Shown: positions 54,878 through 64,000 of the stretch, piece after piece
Layout of the letters: the number at the start of each line of letters is the position of its first letter
How positions within the stretch are numbered: position 1 is the first letter of the stretch
Assembly: GCF_030344915.1 (NCBI RefSeq)
Contig: NZ_CP128233.1
Location: 1,116,001-1,180,000, forward strand
Length of the DNA: 64,000 bases
Source: Neopusillimonas aromaticivorans
GTDB lineage: Bacteria > Pseudomonadota > Gammaproteobacteria > Burkholderiales > Burkholderiaceae_B
Direction: 5' to 3'
The notes under the pieces: generated by a model
Seen by the model: the letters and a program-made list of their open reading frames with translations, nothing else
The model's database searches: none
What the model was told of the DNA's origin: nothing
Translations under genes and position numbers: made by a program

Positions 54878-57701
54878 TCAACGCTCCTGTTTGCGCAGCA
54901 GCGCCACGGACAGGGCCAGAATGACCGGCACTGATAACGCCAGCGGCCACAAGGCATGCCAGACATCGGTCAAACCCAGGGCTTTGCTGAAAACCCCCGG
55001 CTGATCAGCAAAAAATGGGTGGTTGGATACGCGTGCCCGATAATCGCTCCTGGCCCCTCAAGCGACGAAACCGGATTAAGCAAACCGGCAAACTGGATGG
55101 CCGGCAACAGGGTACCGATCATGGTCAGAAACATGGCGGCAATCTGGGAACGCGTAAAGCTGGAGGCAAACAGGCCAAACCCCGTCGCGAACACCACATA
55201 AATAAAAGCCGCCAGAACCAGCGTGGCGTAACTGCCTGTCACGGGTACCCCGAACAGGGTCACCGCCAGCAACGTCATGAGTAGGAAATTAAACATGCCC
55301 AGCACCACATACGGCAACTGTTTGCCCAGCAGGAATTCGCAGCGCCGCAGCGGCGTCACATAAAAATTAAGAATGGACCCCAATTCTTTTTCGCGCACCA
55401 CGGCCAGGGCCGTGAGCATGGCCGGAATCATGAGCAACAGCAGGGGAATCACCGCGGGCACCATGGCCGGCAAACTCTTGACATCGGGGTTGTAGCGAAA
55501 ACGCGTTTCAATCGTGAAGGCCGACAAAGACGCGGCATCCACCCCTGGCGCAAACGCATCTGGCCGACCAGCCAGCTTTGATGCATGCCCTGCAAATAGC
55601 CCCGAACCGTTTCCGCACGCTGCGGATTGGCACCATCAACCCATGCACCAATTTCTACCGGCTCTCCACGCTTGATATCCCGCGCGAAGCCAGGTGGAAT
55701 TTCAATCGCTAGGGCAATCTCGCCACTGCGCATGCGTTGATCAAGGTCGGCATAGTCGCGTATGGGCGGGCGCTCAATAAAGTAGCGGGACCCCGACATG
55801 TTGAACCCGTAATCACGGCTCAGCGAAGTCTGGTCGTGATCCAGCACCGCATACGTCAGGTCTTCGACATCCATACTGATGCCATACCCCATAATCAGCA
55901 TCAGAATCAATGTTCCCACCAGTGCCAGCAGACGGCGAACCGGGTCGCGCTGAAGCTGAAGAGACTCAAGATGAGCGCAGGTCAGCAGCCTGGCCAGACT
56001 GAAACGGCCATTCTGCGCCTCGTCATTGCGTACGGGTCGGACAGGGTCGGCCGGAACCACGTGGCCAGACTGTGCCTGTTCGCCCGACTGCTCTCCCGCA
56101 GGCCTGGACGACTCTGCACGGCTTGCCGGCTTAACAGCAGGTGCGGCGGACCCCGCCGGAGGGGACGATTCACCCACAGCCTGTTCCAGATAATGAATGA
56201 AGGCCCCTTCAAGACTGTCTGCACCGCAACGCTCAACCAGACCCTGCGGGGTGTCGCTGACCAGCACCCTACCCGCGTGCATGAACGAGATACGATCACA
56301 CCGCTCGGCCTCGTTCATGAAATGGGTGGAAATGAACAACGTCACGCCATCGTTGCGGGCCAGATCGATCATGTCCTGCCAGAACATGTCGCGCGCAATT
56401 GGATCTACCCCGGAGGTAGGTTCATCAAGAATCAGCAGTTCGGGGCCGTGCACAACGGCAACGGCCAGTGACAATCGCTGTCGCATCCCCAGCGGCAAAT
56501 CCCCCGGCAGGGCCTCCAGCACACCGGTCAACCCGAACCTGCCGGCAACCGCCTGCACACGCCCGGCCACCTCGGCCTCGGGGACACTGAACAAACGGGC
56601 ATGCAGCACCAGATTCTGTTCAACCGTCAATTCGGAATACAGGGAAAACGACTGCGACATGTAACCGACGCGCCGACGGGTCTGCACATCACTGGAGTCC
56701 ACCGCTTTGCCAAACAGCCAGGCCTCGCCCTCGGAAGGCGGCAACAAACCCGTGAGCATTTTCATGGTGGTCGACTTGCCACAACCGTTCGAGCCCAGAA
56801 AACCAAAAATCTCGCCACGCCGGATCTGAAAACTGACCTGATCAACCGCCACAAAGTCACCGAATTTCATGGTCAGGCCGCGCGCCTCAATCGCCAGCGG
56901 ACCATTATCCGTCGCAACGAACGGCCGCATGACCACCGGCTTATGCCCTTGCCGACGGGATTCGGGCAGCAGGGCGATAAACGCTGCTTCGAGCGTATCA
57001 GTACCTGTGCCGGACCTTAGTTCAGCCGGCGTACCTGTGGCCAGCACGCGCCCGGCATCCATGGCCACCAGCCAGTCGAACCCTTCGGCCTCTTCCATGT
57101 AGGCCGTGGCCACCAGAACGCTCATGCCAGGACGATCACCACGGATTCGGGCAATCAGATCCCAGAACTGGCTGCGAGCCAGCGGATCGACCCCCGTGGT
57201 GGGCTCGTCGAGAATCAGAAGGTCGGGGTCGTGAATCAGGGCGCAGCACAAACCCAGCTTCTGTTTCATGCCACCCGAGAGTTTGCCTGCCGGACGCGTC
57301 AAAAACGCATGTAAACCCGTGCTTTTTGTCAGGCTGTCGATACGATGGCGACGCTCGTCGGCATCGTGGCCGAACAAACGGCCAAAGAACTGAAGGTTTT
57401 CCTCAACCGAAAGTGTAGGATAAAGATTCTTGCCAAGCCCCTGTGGCATGTAGGCAATTCGCGGCCCGACATGATCGCGGTGCGCCGCACTGGCCATTGA
57501 GCCGCCCAGCACCGTCACCGTACCCGTCTGCACTGCCCGCGCCCCCGACACCAGGGCCAGCAGGCTGGATTTACCCACGCCATCGGGGCCGATAAGCCCC
57601 ACCATGCATCCGGCAGGCAAGTCAAGTGTCACCGCGTCCAGGGCCTGCGTCTTGCCATACTGCAACGCGACGTCGACAAGGCGGGCGACCGGCTCTGTCA
57701 T
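54878..57701 (-). CDS. rbbA: ribosome-associated ATPase / ABC transporter fusion RbbA (two frameshifts)
   Basis: ~941 residues: two ABC ATPase domains fused to an ABC-2 permease, the RbbA arrangement. NBD1: LIGPDGVGKSSLLALVSG, LSGGMKQKLGLCCALIHDPDLLILDEPTTGVDP. NBD2: FLGSNGCGKSTTMKMLTG, LPLGMRQRLSLAVAVVHGPELLILDEPTSGVDP (signature LPLGM, degenerate from LSGGQ). A ~60-residue Pro/Ala/Ser linker then leads to the membrane domain (LLALVGTLILMLIMGYGISMD, VIPLLLLMIPAMLTALAVVREKELGSILNFYVTPLRR). E. coli RbbA is reported to bind ribosomes and stimulate elongation. Breaks near 55545 and 54985. Start MTEPVARL at 57701; MGIM at 57710 is an alternative. Confidence 0.9.
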
Positions 57702-57712
57702 GATGCCCATCG

Positions 57713-58787
57713 TTACGGCACGTTGACAACCAACGCTTGCGGCCACGCGGCATCAGGATCAAGCTTCAGCCAGGCAATGCCCGGCAACCCGGTCTTGACC
57801 TGCTCAAGATGGCGTTGCAGCAGTTCAGGATCAATCTGTGCCTTGACGCGGAACATGAGTTTTTGCCGTTCACTGGCCGTTTCCACCGTTTTCGGCGTGA
57901 ACTGGGCCACACTGGCGACATACGACACCTTTGCGGGCACGACATACTCGGGTGCGGCATCCAGCACAATGCGCACATCAGCACCCAGCGCTACCCGGCC
58001 CGCGACGGTTTCGGGCAGGAAAAATGTCATGTAGACATCGGCAAGATCAACCAGATTAAGCACTTTACCGCCAGCCCCCAGGACCTCGCCCGGCTGTGCG
58101 ATGCGATATTGCACCCGACCATCGCGCGGCGCCTTGAGCACGCTGTCATCAATGTCAGTCTGGATGCGCGCAATGGTAGCTTCGGCCGCATTGACCCCCG
58201 ACCGGGCACTGATGACCTGGGACTGCGCGGCTTGCACCGCTGCCTGAGCTGCTGCGGCACTGGGCTCGCGCGGCTTCCAGAACGGCCTGCGACCCGACCA
58301 CCGCCGCGCGATGCTCGTCGAGTGTCTGACGCGAAGTCGCACCGCCAGTGACCAGACGCTCGGTACGATCGAGACTTTGACGGGCAAGGCGCAACTCGCT
58401 TTCACGCTGGGCCACCAGCGCATGGGCGGCCGACCGTTCGCTTTCGCGCGCTGCCACCTGGGCTTTTGCTGTTTCGACCGCATTCATGGCCTGCTGATGC
58501 AGGGCCTGCGCCTCGGCCCGCTGGGACAGCAGGGAATCAACCTGCATCTGTGCCAGAACATCACCGGCACGAACGAAACTGCCTTCATTGACGGCAATAT
58601 CGACGACCCGGCCGGCAAAGCGGGTAGCGACATCGACTTCAGTCGCCTCGATACGGCCATTGCTGCTAATGAAGGCCGACCCGTACCCCGAGGCCTGCAT
58701 GGTGCGCCAGTACCAGGCGCCCACCACCAATACAGCCGCCAACACTGACCCGATGATTACTTTACGGCGGGAAAATGCAATTGACAT
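57713..58787 (-). CDS. yhiI: HlyD-family membrane fusion protein, YhiI-like (one frameshift)
   Basis: ~358 residues from MSIAFSRRKVIIGSVLAAVLVVGAWYW (signal anchor). First lipoyl half SNGRIEATEVDVATRFAGRVVDIAVNEGSFVRAGDVLAQMQ, coiled coil RAEAQALHQQAMNAVETAKAQVAARESERSAAHALVAQRESELRLARQSLDRTERLV, frame change near 58265 in CGGCACTG, AAQAAVQAAQSQVISARSGVNAAEATIARIQ, second half DSVLKAPRDGRVQYRIAQPGEVLGAGGKVLNLVDL. As the adaptor of the RbbA/YhhJ exporter it should span the periplasm. First gene of the operon. Confidence 0.87.
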
Positions 58788-58896
58788 ACCTCGTTCCTTC
58801 AAGTTCCGCCTGAACCATCAAAGACACGCCCTGAACAGGCTCTGTTGGCGTGCCCGTGAGCCGTGAACTGCACGGGTCGTTCTGGCGCGATGGCGT

Positions 58897-59442
58897 CTAG
58901 AACTGCCGGCTGTACAGCACCTGGAACACATCAAGCCCATGATTGGGGCGCTTGATGCCCGCATTGGAAAAGTGCGAATAGCGTAAGCCCAGGCGGCTGT
59001 GTTCGCCAATATACGCACCAAAACCCAGATGCTCACCAAACTGGAACCGGGTCGACATCTGGTTGCCGGCAAAACGTGCCCTTGAGAAATAATTGGCACT
59101 CAGGCCCGCCTCGATATAAAACGCATCATTGACGCTCCAGCGCAAAAACGGGGCGGCACCGGCCTGCCAGACGCCGGACAGACGGCGCGAACCGCTGGCA
59201 TTCCACCACGAACCACTGATTTCAGCCAGCACATCGATACGGCTGTTATTGCCCTCAAACCTCCAGGTCCAGAGCGCTGGCGATTCCCAGGCCAGTTCAT
59301 AGCGCTGGTAATGATCACCCGCCCCGACTCGCAGGTTAAAGGCCTGACCCGACACCGGCTCTGCAGCAACAGGCAACGAATAAGCCGAAACAACCGCAAC
59401 GGCAAACAGGGCCTTAAGCGGAAAACGAAAAAGATTACGCAT
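58897..59442 (-). CDS. pagL: lipid A 3-O-deacylase PagL
   Basis: 181 residues, intact. Signal peptide to ~28 (ALFAVAVVSAYSLPVAAEP), then an eight-strand outer-membrane barrel ending in Phe. The active-site strand RYSHFSNAGIKRPNHGLD has His157 and Ser159. PagL of Pseudomonas uses His, Ser and a Glu 14 residues after the His; here that position is Asp171. PagL trims the 3-position acyl chain of lipid A, moderating endotoxin and membrane permeability. Monocistronic between the exporter operon and the c-di-GMP gene. Confidence 0.9.
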   Translation of the reverse strand: MRNLFRFPLKALFAVAVVSAYSLPVAAEPVSGQAFNLRVGAGDHYQRYELAWESPALWTWRFEGNNSRIDVLAEISGSWWNASGSRRLSGVWQAGAAPFLRWSVNDAFYIEAGLSANYFSRARFAGNQMSTRFQFGEHLGFGAYIGEHSRLGLRYSHFSNAGIKRPNHGLDVFQVLYSRQF

Positions 59443-59595
59443 AATGATCCTTGCGAGCTTGAAAAAACCAGATCAGATGGGCGCCCCAGGTCGGGAACAA
59501 CCCGGGTTGTCGATGTTAGCATGCACGACACGACCCAACTAATCGTAAGCAGATGCAACGAAGCGGATGCAGACACCCACGATGGACGAGTACGC

Positions 59596-61717
59596 TCAGA
59601 CGGCAATACGAACAGCGTCGTTCGATGCCATGTCTGCATCGACCTCGGGATGAACCAGCGACAGGTCTGAGGAAACCATGGCAAACAAGGCCTCGGGGGT
59701 CATGGGCCGCCCCAGCAAATAGCCCTGCAAATAGTGACACGACAGCGCAGACAACACTTCGAACTGCATGGGCGTTTCAACGCCCTCGGCCACGATTTCG
59801 AGCCCGAGGGTCTGGGCCAGACCCGCGATGGCTGCCACAATGGCACGATCTTCCGTACCCGGAGCCAGATCTCGCACAAAACCCCGGTCAATCTTGAGCT
59901 CATCGACAGGCAGACGCTTCAGATACAGCAGACTGGAATAGCCGGTGCCAAAATCATCAATGGCAAGCCGCACACCCAGGTCGTGCAAGCGCCGCATGAT
60001 GGCAATGCTGGCTTCTGTATCGTGCATGGCCGTACTTTCGGTGATTTCAAGCGTCAGTGAGGACGGCTCAAGCCCATACCGCTTGAGCAACATGCGAACC
60101 GTCGTCACCAGACCGCTATGACGAAACTGCATCGGCGACAGGTTTACGGCAACAGCCGCGTCCTGCCAACCTGCATCGCGCCACGCCCGGATCTGTTTGC
60201 ACGCCGTTTCAAGCACCCACTCGCCGATAGGCACGATAAGCCCCGTACGTTCTGCCAGCGGAATGAACTGATCGGGCGCCACCTGCCCATGTTTGGGGTG
60301 ATACCAGCGCAGCAGCGCCTCGGCCCCGGCCACCTTGATGTCGCGAACGGATAACTTGGGTTGGTACACCAGACTGAGCTCGTTGTTTTCGAGGGCTTTA
60401 CGAAACTCTTGCAAAAGGCTCAGTTGTTGCTGGACATTGGCCTGCATGGAGGCTTCAAAAAACTGTAGGTGTTGCGCCCCGAGCTTTTGGCATGATGACG
60501 GGCCGCATCGGCCTGGGCCAGCACGTCAGACCGTACGGTTGCGTTGTCAGGGCACAAGGTAATGCCGACACTGGCCGAGACATGAATCTCGTGCCCCACC
60601 AGATGGAACGGCTTCTTGATGAACGACAGGATCTTGTGGGCCTGCGTCGCGGCCTCGGCCGGATCATCAACCGCCATTATCAGGATGAATTCATCGCCGG
60701 CCAGCCGCGCCAGCGTGTCGTGGCCACGCATTTGCGACTGCACCCGATGCGTTACCTCGAGCAACAGACGATCACCCACATGATGACCATAGGCATCGTT
60801 GATGACGCGAAAACCATCCAGATCGAGCATCAGTACCGCAAAATGGCCGCCATCGCGACGCACTTTCTCAAGGGCGCGATCAAGGTGATCTTCGAGCAAG
60901 GTCCGGTTGGGCAAACCGGTCAAGGCATCGTGCACCACCAGATGATGCAGTTTACCCAGCCCCGAACGCACGGCCCCCCGACGCTCCATTGGGAACGGAG
61001 CTCGAACAAAGACACCAATAATGTGGCGGCCAGGATAACAACAGTGGCAAGGATAATCAGCGCGGTCAGGCTTTGCCGATGAAAACCGGTAACGGCCGAC
61101 GCGGAAACACTGTGTTCCGGAAACTGGGCCGCCACCATGGCCGCATAATGCATGCCTGCAACGGCCAGGCCCATAAGAGCCCCGGCCACCACACGACATC
61201 GCCAACGCTGGCGCTGGTAAAGGTTGTGAGGGTAAAAAGCAACCCAAAGCGAGGCCGCAGCGGCCAGCCAGGCCACCAGAACCGAAAGCCCGACCCACAA
61301 CGGACTATAGGTGATGCCGGGTTGCATGCCCAGGGCACACATGGCCATAAAATGCAGCCCGACAATGCCTGCGGCAAAAAGCCCACTGGACACCGCAAGC
61401 CGTGGCCACTGCACATTGGGGTGACACACCACACCGTAGCCCGCCATTGACGTGCATACCGCAAGCAGAAACCCGCCACCCACCAGCACAGGGTCATAAC
61501 CCAGCGGGATTGGCAAACTGAACGCCAGCATGCCTACAAAGTGCAGGGACCAGATACCCAGACCCAGCACGAGTGCTCCGCCGACAAGCCACCCCGACGC
61601 CTGGGTACCCCGCGCGGAAGCCACCCGGGAAGCCATATCGAGTGACGTGTAGCCAGCCAGCATGGCCACAACCACGGACCACAACACCAGCGAAAAGTTA
61701 TAGCTGCCTACCAGCAT
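59596..61717 (-). CDS. MHYT-GGDEF-EAL c-di-GMP turnover protein (two frameshifts)
   Basis: ~707 residues. N-terminal MHYT sensor: seven helices with WSLHFVGMLAF, VGLHFMAMCAL and AGMHYAAMVAA, whose His/Met residues are thought to bind copper and sense O2, CO or NO. GGDEF domain: HDALTGLPNRTLLEDHLDRAL, DLDGFRVINDAYGHHVGDRLL, LARLAGDEFILIM; the active-site loop is AGDEF, a tolerated variant in some active cyclases. EAL domain: YQPKLSVRDIKVAGAEALLRWYHP, VNLSPMQF, LEITESTAM, IDDFGTGYSSLLYLKRLPVDELKID, EGVETP, GYLLGRPM, with phosphodiesterase residues intact. Breaks near 60965 and 60440, both in homopolymers. Confidence 0.9.
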
Positions 61718-61909
61718 TGTTTATTGCTTCAGACCTGTCGCCTGTAAACCATGCAACCGGAACGACACCGGAAAGGGCCGTTCGGAAACGATAGCTGGAC
61801 GAAAAAAGCCGCCGGACAGGCGGCCATGCCAAATCAGCATGCCCGACATTTGCCGGCAGCGGGTGGAACCAAACGCCTGCACCCGGCAAACGGCCAGGGC
61901 TGCCGCTGC

Positions 61910-62107
61910 TTATGCCGTGGTATGCAGTTGCGTACCGACCATACCCGAGGTGGCCAGCTTGGGCGGTGCTGGAGGGACGATTTCCTGAACCAGTTTCGCC
62001 TGGGAATCGAGCGATTTACGCAACAACAGCATCTGTTGCTCTTGTTGAGCTGTGGCACCTTCGAGGGCGATGGCGGTATTGACTACAGCTTCGACGGACA
62101 GATCCAT
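61910..62107 (-). CDS. YjfB-like putative motility peptide
   Basis: 65 residues from ATG 62107, preceded by AAAGGA. MDLSVEAVVNTAIALEGATAQQEQQMLLLRKSLDSQAKLVQEIVPP matches the YjfB_motility family (a short helical protein of unknown function, often in motile bacteria): a MDxS...A..M.......v.vLkk.ld.qa pattern with a Pro tail. Gap of 45 bp from the divergent phosphatase gene. Confidence 0.7.
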   Translation of the reverse strand: MDLSVEAVVNTAIALEGATAQQEQQMLLLRKSLDSQAKLVQEIVPPAPPKLATSGMVGTQLHTTA

Positions 62108-62152
62108 GACGATATCCTTTAAAGTAGGCGTTTTTTCATTGTAGGTAAATCC

Positions 62153-64000
62153 ATGAGAAACGTAAAGGCGACGGCAACCGACCCTGCACGTTCCGAACGT
62201 AACCCCGGCCACGACACCAATGCGATTGAGCACGTGCTGGCCGGACCGACCCTTCGTCGTCTTGAAGCCCGACGTATCGTATTCTGGCTGGCGACCCGTA
62301 ACCCTTGTGCGTTACGTCTGTCTCTCGACTTCACCGATGCCGAAGGGGTCGGGCATACCGCCGAAATCGACCTGTTGAATGGCACCAGTCAGCATGAAAT
62401 CCGTGTGGGAGACCAATGCATCATCCAGCTGATAGACATTGAACTGGATACCGCCTTGCCCGCCGACACCCGGATTGCCTATGATTTTCTGTGGCGTCTG
62501 TCCGAGGGTGATGACTGGCACAGCACCGCCGCTGAAGATCCCGAGCTTTGCATGCCAGGGCAAACCCGGCCGGCCTTTGTACTGCGCAGCCGCCTCGACC
62601 GGATTCTTCATGGGTCGTGCCGCAAGCCGCACCATCCTGCCGGCGATGGACTGGTCGCGGCAGACGCGTGGCTGCGGGAACGCTTCGACGAACCCGCCCG
62701 CTGGCCGGCAGCGCTGATGATGAACGGCGACCAAATTTACGCCGACGATGTTGCCGGCCCCATGCTGACTGCCATTCACCAGCTGATTGAAACCCTGGGG
62801 CTGTATCCGGAAACCATCCAGGACGCTCTGGTGGCAGACAGCCAGGAACTCTATGCCAGCGATTACAACTATTACCGTCGCCACACGCTGCTGCCTGACG
62901 TAAAAAGCAATGAACCTTTGCGTAAACGGTTTTTCGAGGGTGCGCGCAAGCCGGTTTTCACCACCAGCAATGCCGACAACCATCTGGTCACGCTGGCCGA
63001 AGTGATGGCCATGTATTTGTTGGTCTGGTCACCGGAAACCTGGAAACCCTGGCACATGGCGCTCCGGCGCGCCTGACGTCCGAAGAAGCCGCTCGTTATG
63101 CCCGCGAGCGCGAAGCGCTGGTGCAGTTTGTGCAAGGCCTGCCGGCGGTTCGACGCCTGCTGGCCCACCTGCCCACACTGATGATTTTCGATGACCACGA
63201 CATCACCGACGACTGGAATCTGACTGCCGACTGGGAACAAACCGCATACAGCCATGCCTTTTCACGACGCATCATTGGCAACGCCCTGATCGGCTACCTG
63301 ATCTGCCAGGGCTGGGGCAACAACCCCGACGCCTTCGATGGCCAGACACTGAAACTGTTGCGCAAATGGTCAGCAGAACCCGGGACGATGCAGCAAGACA
63401 CTTTGATCGACCATGTACTGCACCTGCATCGCTGGGGCTACAGCCTGCCCACCACGCCGAAACTGCTGGTGCTGGATACTCGCACACGACGATGGCGCTC
63501 TGAGAACAGCCTGCGTCACCCGTCCGGGCTGATGGACTGGGAAGCCCTTTCAGAGCTGCAGAATGAGTTGCTGCACCACGACGCCGTTGTCATGGTGTCG
63601 CCTGCGCCCGTCTTTGGCGTAAAACTGATCGAGGCCATCCAGAAAATCTTTACCTGGATCGGCAAGCCACTGCTGGTTGATGCTGAAAACTGGATGGCCC
63701 ACCGGGGCACAGCCTACGCCATACTGAATATTTTCACGCACACAAAAACACCCGCCCACTTCGTGATTTTGTCGGGCGACGTGCACTACTCTTTTGTCTA
63801 CGGCGTCACCCTGCGCTCGGCCAGCGGCGAGCCGCACCTTTGGCAAATCACCAGCAGCGGCATCAAGAACGAATTTCCTCGCAAGCTGCTGGACACGCTG
63901 GATCGTCTGAGCCGTTGGCTCTATTCACCCCGGTCGCCATTAAACTGGTTCACACGGCGCCGGCGCATGAAAATTTCGCCGTTCAAACCGGAAAATGCCT
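62153..64000 (+). CDS. PhoD-like metallophosphatase (one frameshift; cut by window edge)
   Basis: At least ~615 residues, continuing beyond the window. An N-terminal beta domain (RIVFWLATRNPCALRLSLDF...) precedes the PhoD-like catalytic core: ILHGSCRKPHH, ALMMNGDQIYADDVAGP (GDQIYAD metal motif), NYYRRHTLLPDV, then after a frame change near 63062 LPTLMIFDDHDITDDWNLT (DDHDITDDWN), VLDTRTRRWRS, and FVILSGDVHYSFVYG (SGDVH). These are the metal ligands of PhoD-like phosphodiesterases. No signal peptide is evident, so it may be cytosolic, unlike Tat-exported PhoD. Substrate not readable. Confidence 0.87.

Noticed and set aside
1..64000. Genomic decay or pseudogene-rich island as explanation for broken frames
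   Set aside because: Breaks are single-base, concentrated in homopolymers, and both halves keep conserved motifs; no premature stops from substitutions were noticed. Sequencing error is simpler.
1..64000. Prophage, integrative element, tRNA-linked island or toxin-antitoxin locus
   Set aside because: No integrase, phage structural gene, tRNA, attachment-site pair or recognisable toxin/antitoxin pair was found on reading the window.

Overview
The window reads as chromosomal DNA of a Gram-negative betaproteobacterium, most likely Burkholderiales/Alcaligenaceae (inference). The basis is a Burkholderiales-type outer-membrane porin, GTP-dependent PEP carboxykinase, PagL, several aromatic-catabolism genes and GC-rich coding. 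I saw no rRNA, tRNA, CRISPR array, prophage or intact insertion sequence. About 30 of the ~57 genes are split by one-base (occasionally two-base) frame changes, most of them in homopolymer runs and most of them repaired by adding one base. The product continues in the next frame with its family motifs intact, so I treat these as sequencing/assembly errors and give full-length coordinates for each gene.

Layout. 1-3.5 kb: a small exported NTF2-like protein, two DoxX-type membrane proteins, a twin-arginine-exported MmgE/PrpD protein and a 63-residue membrane protein. 3.6-6.3 kb: a porin with a 4x8-bp tandem repeat upstream, and a secreted PgaB-like glycosidase (GH153 domain only) carrying an in-frame (Thr-Asp)10 microsatellite. 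6.3-10.4 kb: a two-subunit molybdenum hydroxylase with a divergent MerR-like regulator. 10.5-15.4 kb: an aromatic/acid catabolic set (FAH hydrolase, IclR regulator, FAD hydroxylase) and a convergent malonyl-CoA synthetase. 15.5-21.5 kb: a sulfide/persulfide locus of SQR-like flavoprotein, DUF2892 protein and persulfide-dioxygenase-like hydrolase, divergent from a BigR/SqrR-like repressor, two YeeE/YedE sulfur transporters and a SulP permease. 21.6-32.7 kb: pckG, MarR plus FAD hydroxylase plus maleylacetate reductase, rmuC, panB, an MFS pump, a LOG protein and a LigC-like dehydrogenase. 32.8-34.9 kb: a chemoreceptor and a cold-shock protein.

34.9-43.3 kb holds the most striking unit. Eight minus-strand genes lie tightly packed: FAD amine-oxidase-like protein, DUF1365, cyclopropane-fatty-acid-synthase-like methyltransferase, chalcone-isomerase-like protein, GPH-type transporter, DUF3833 lipoprotein, SDR and NTF2-like protein. 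They diverge from a CarH/LitR-type B12 photoreceptor regulator. The shared promoter region contains three TTGTC-N3-GACAA boxes whose centres are 63 and 31 bp apart (6 and 3 DNA turns). This looks like a light/B12-controlled lipid-modification regulon of the kind linked to singlet-oxygen stress.

43.3-64 kb: a MacAB/Lol-like tripartite efflux set, an EAL protein, a second chemoreceptor, a double universal stress protein, a K+-channel-like protein translationally coupled to a DUF3141 protein with a PHA-synthase-like Cys-Asp-His set, the yhiI-rbbA-yhhJ transporter group, PagL, an MHYT-GGDEF-EAL protein, a YjfB-like peptide and a PhoD-like phosphatase cut by the window edge.
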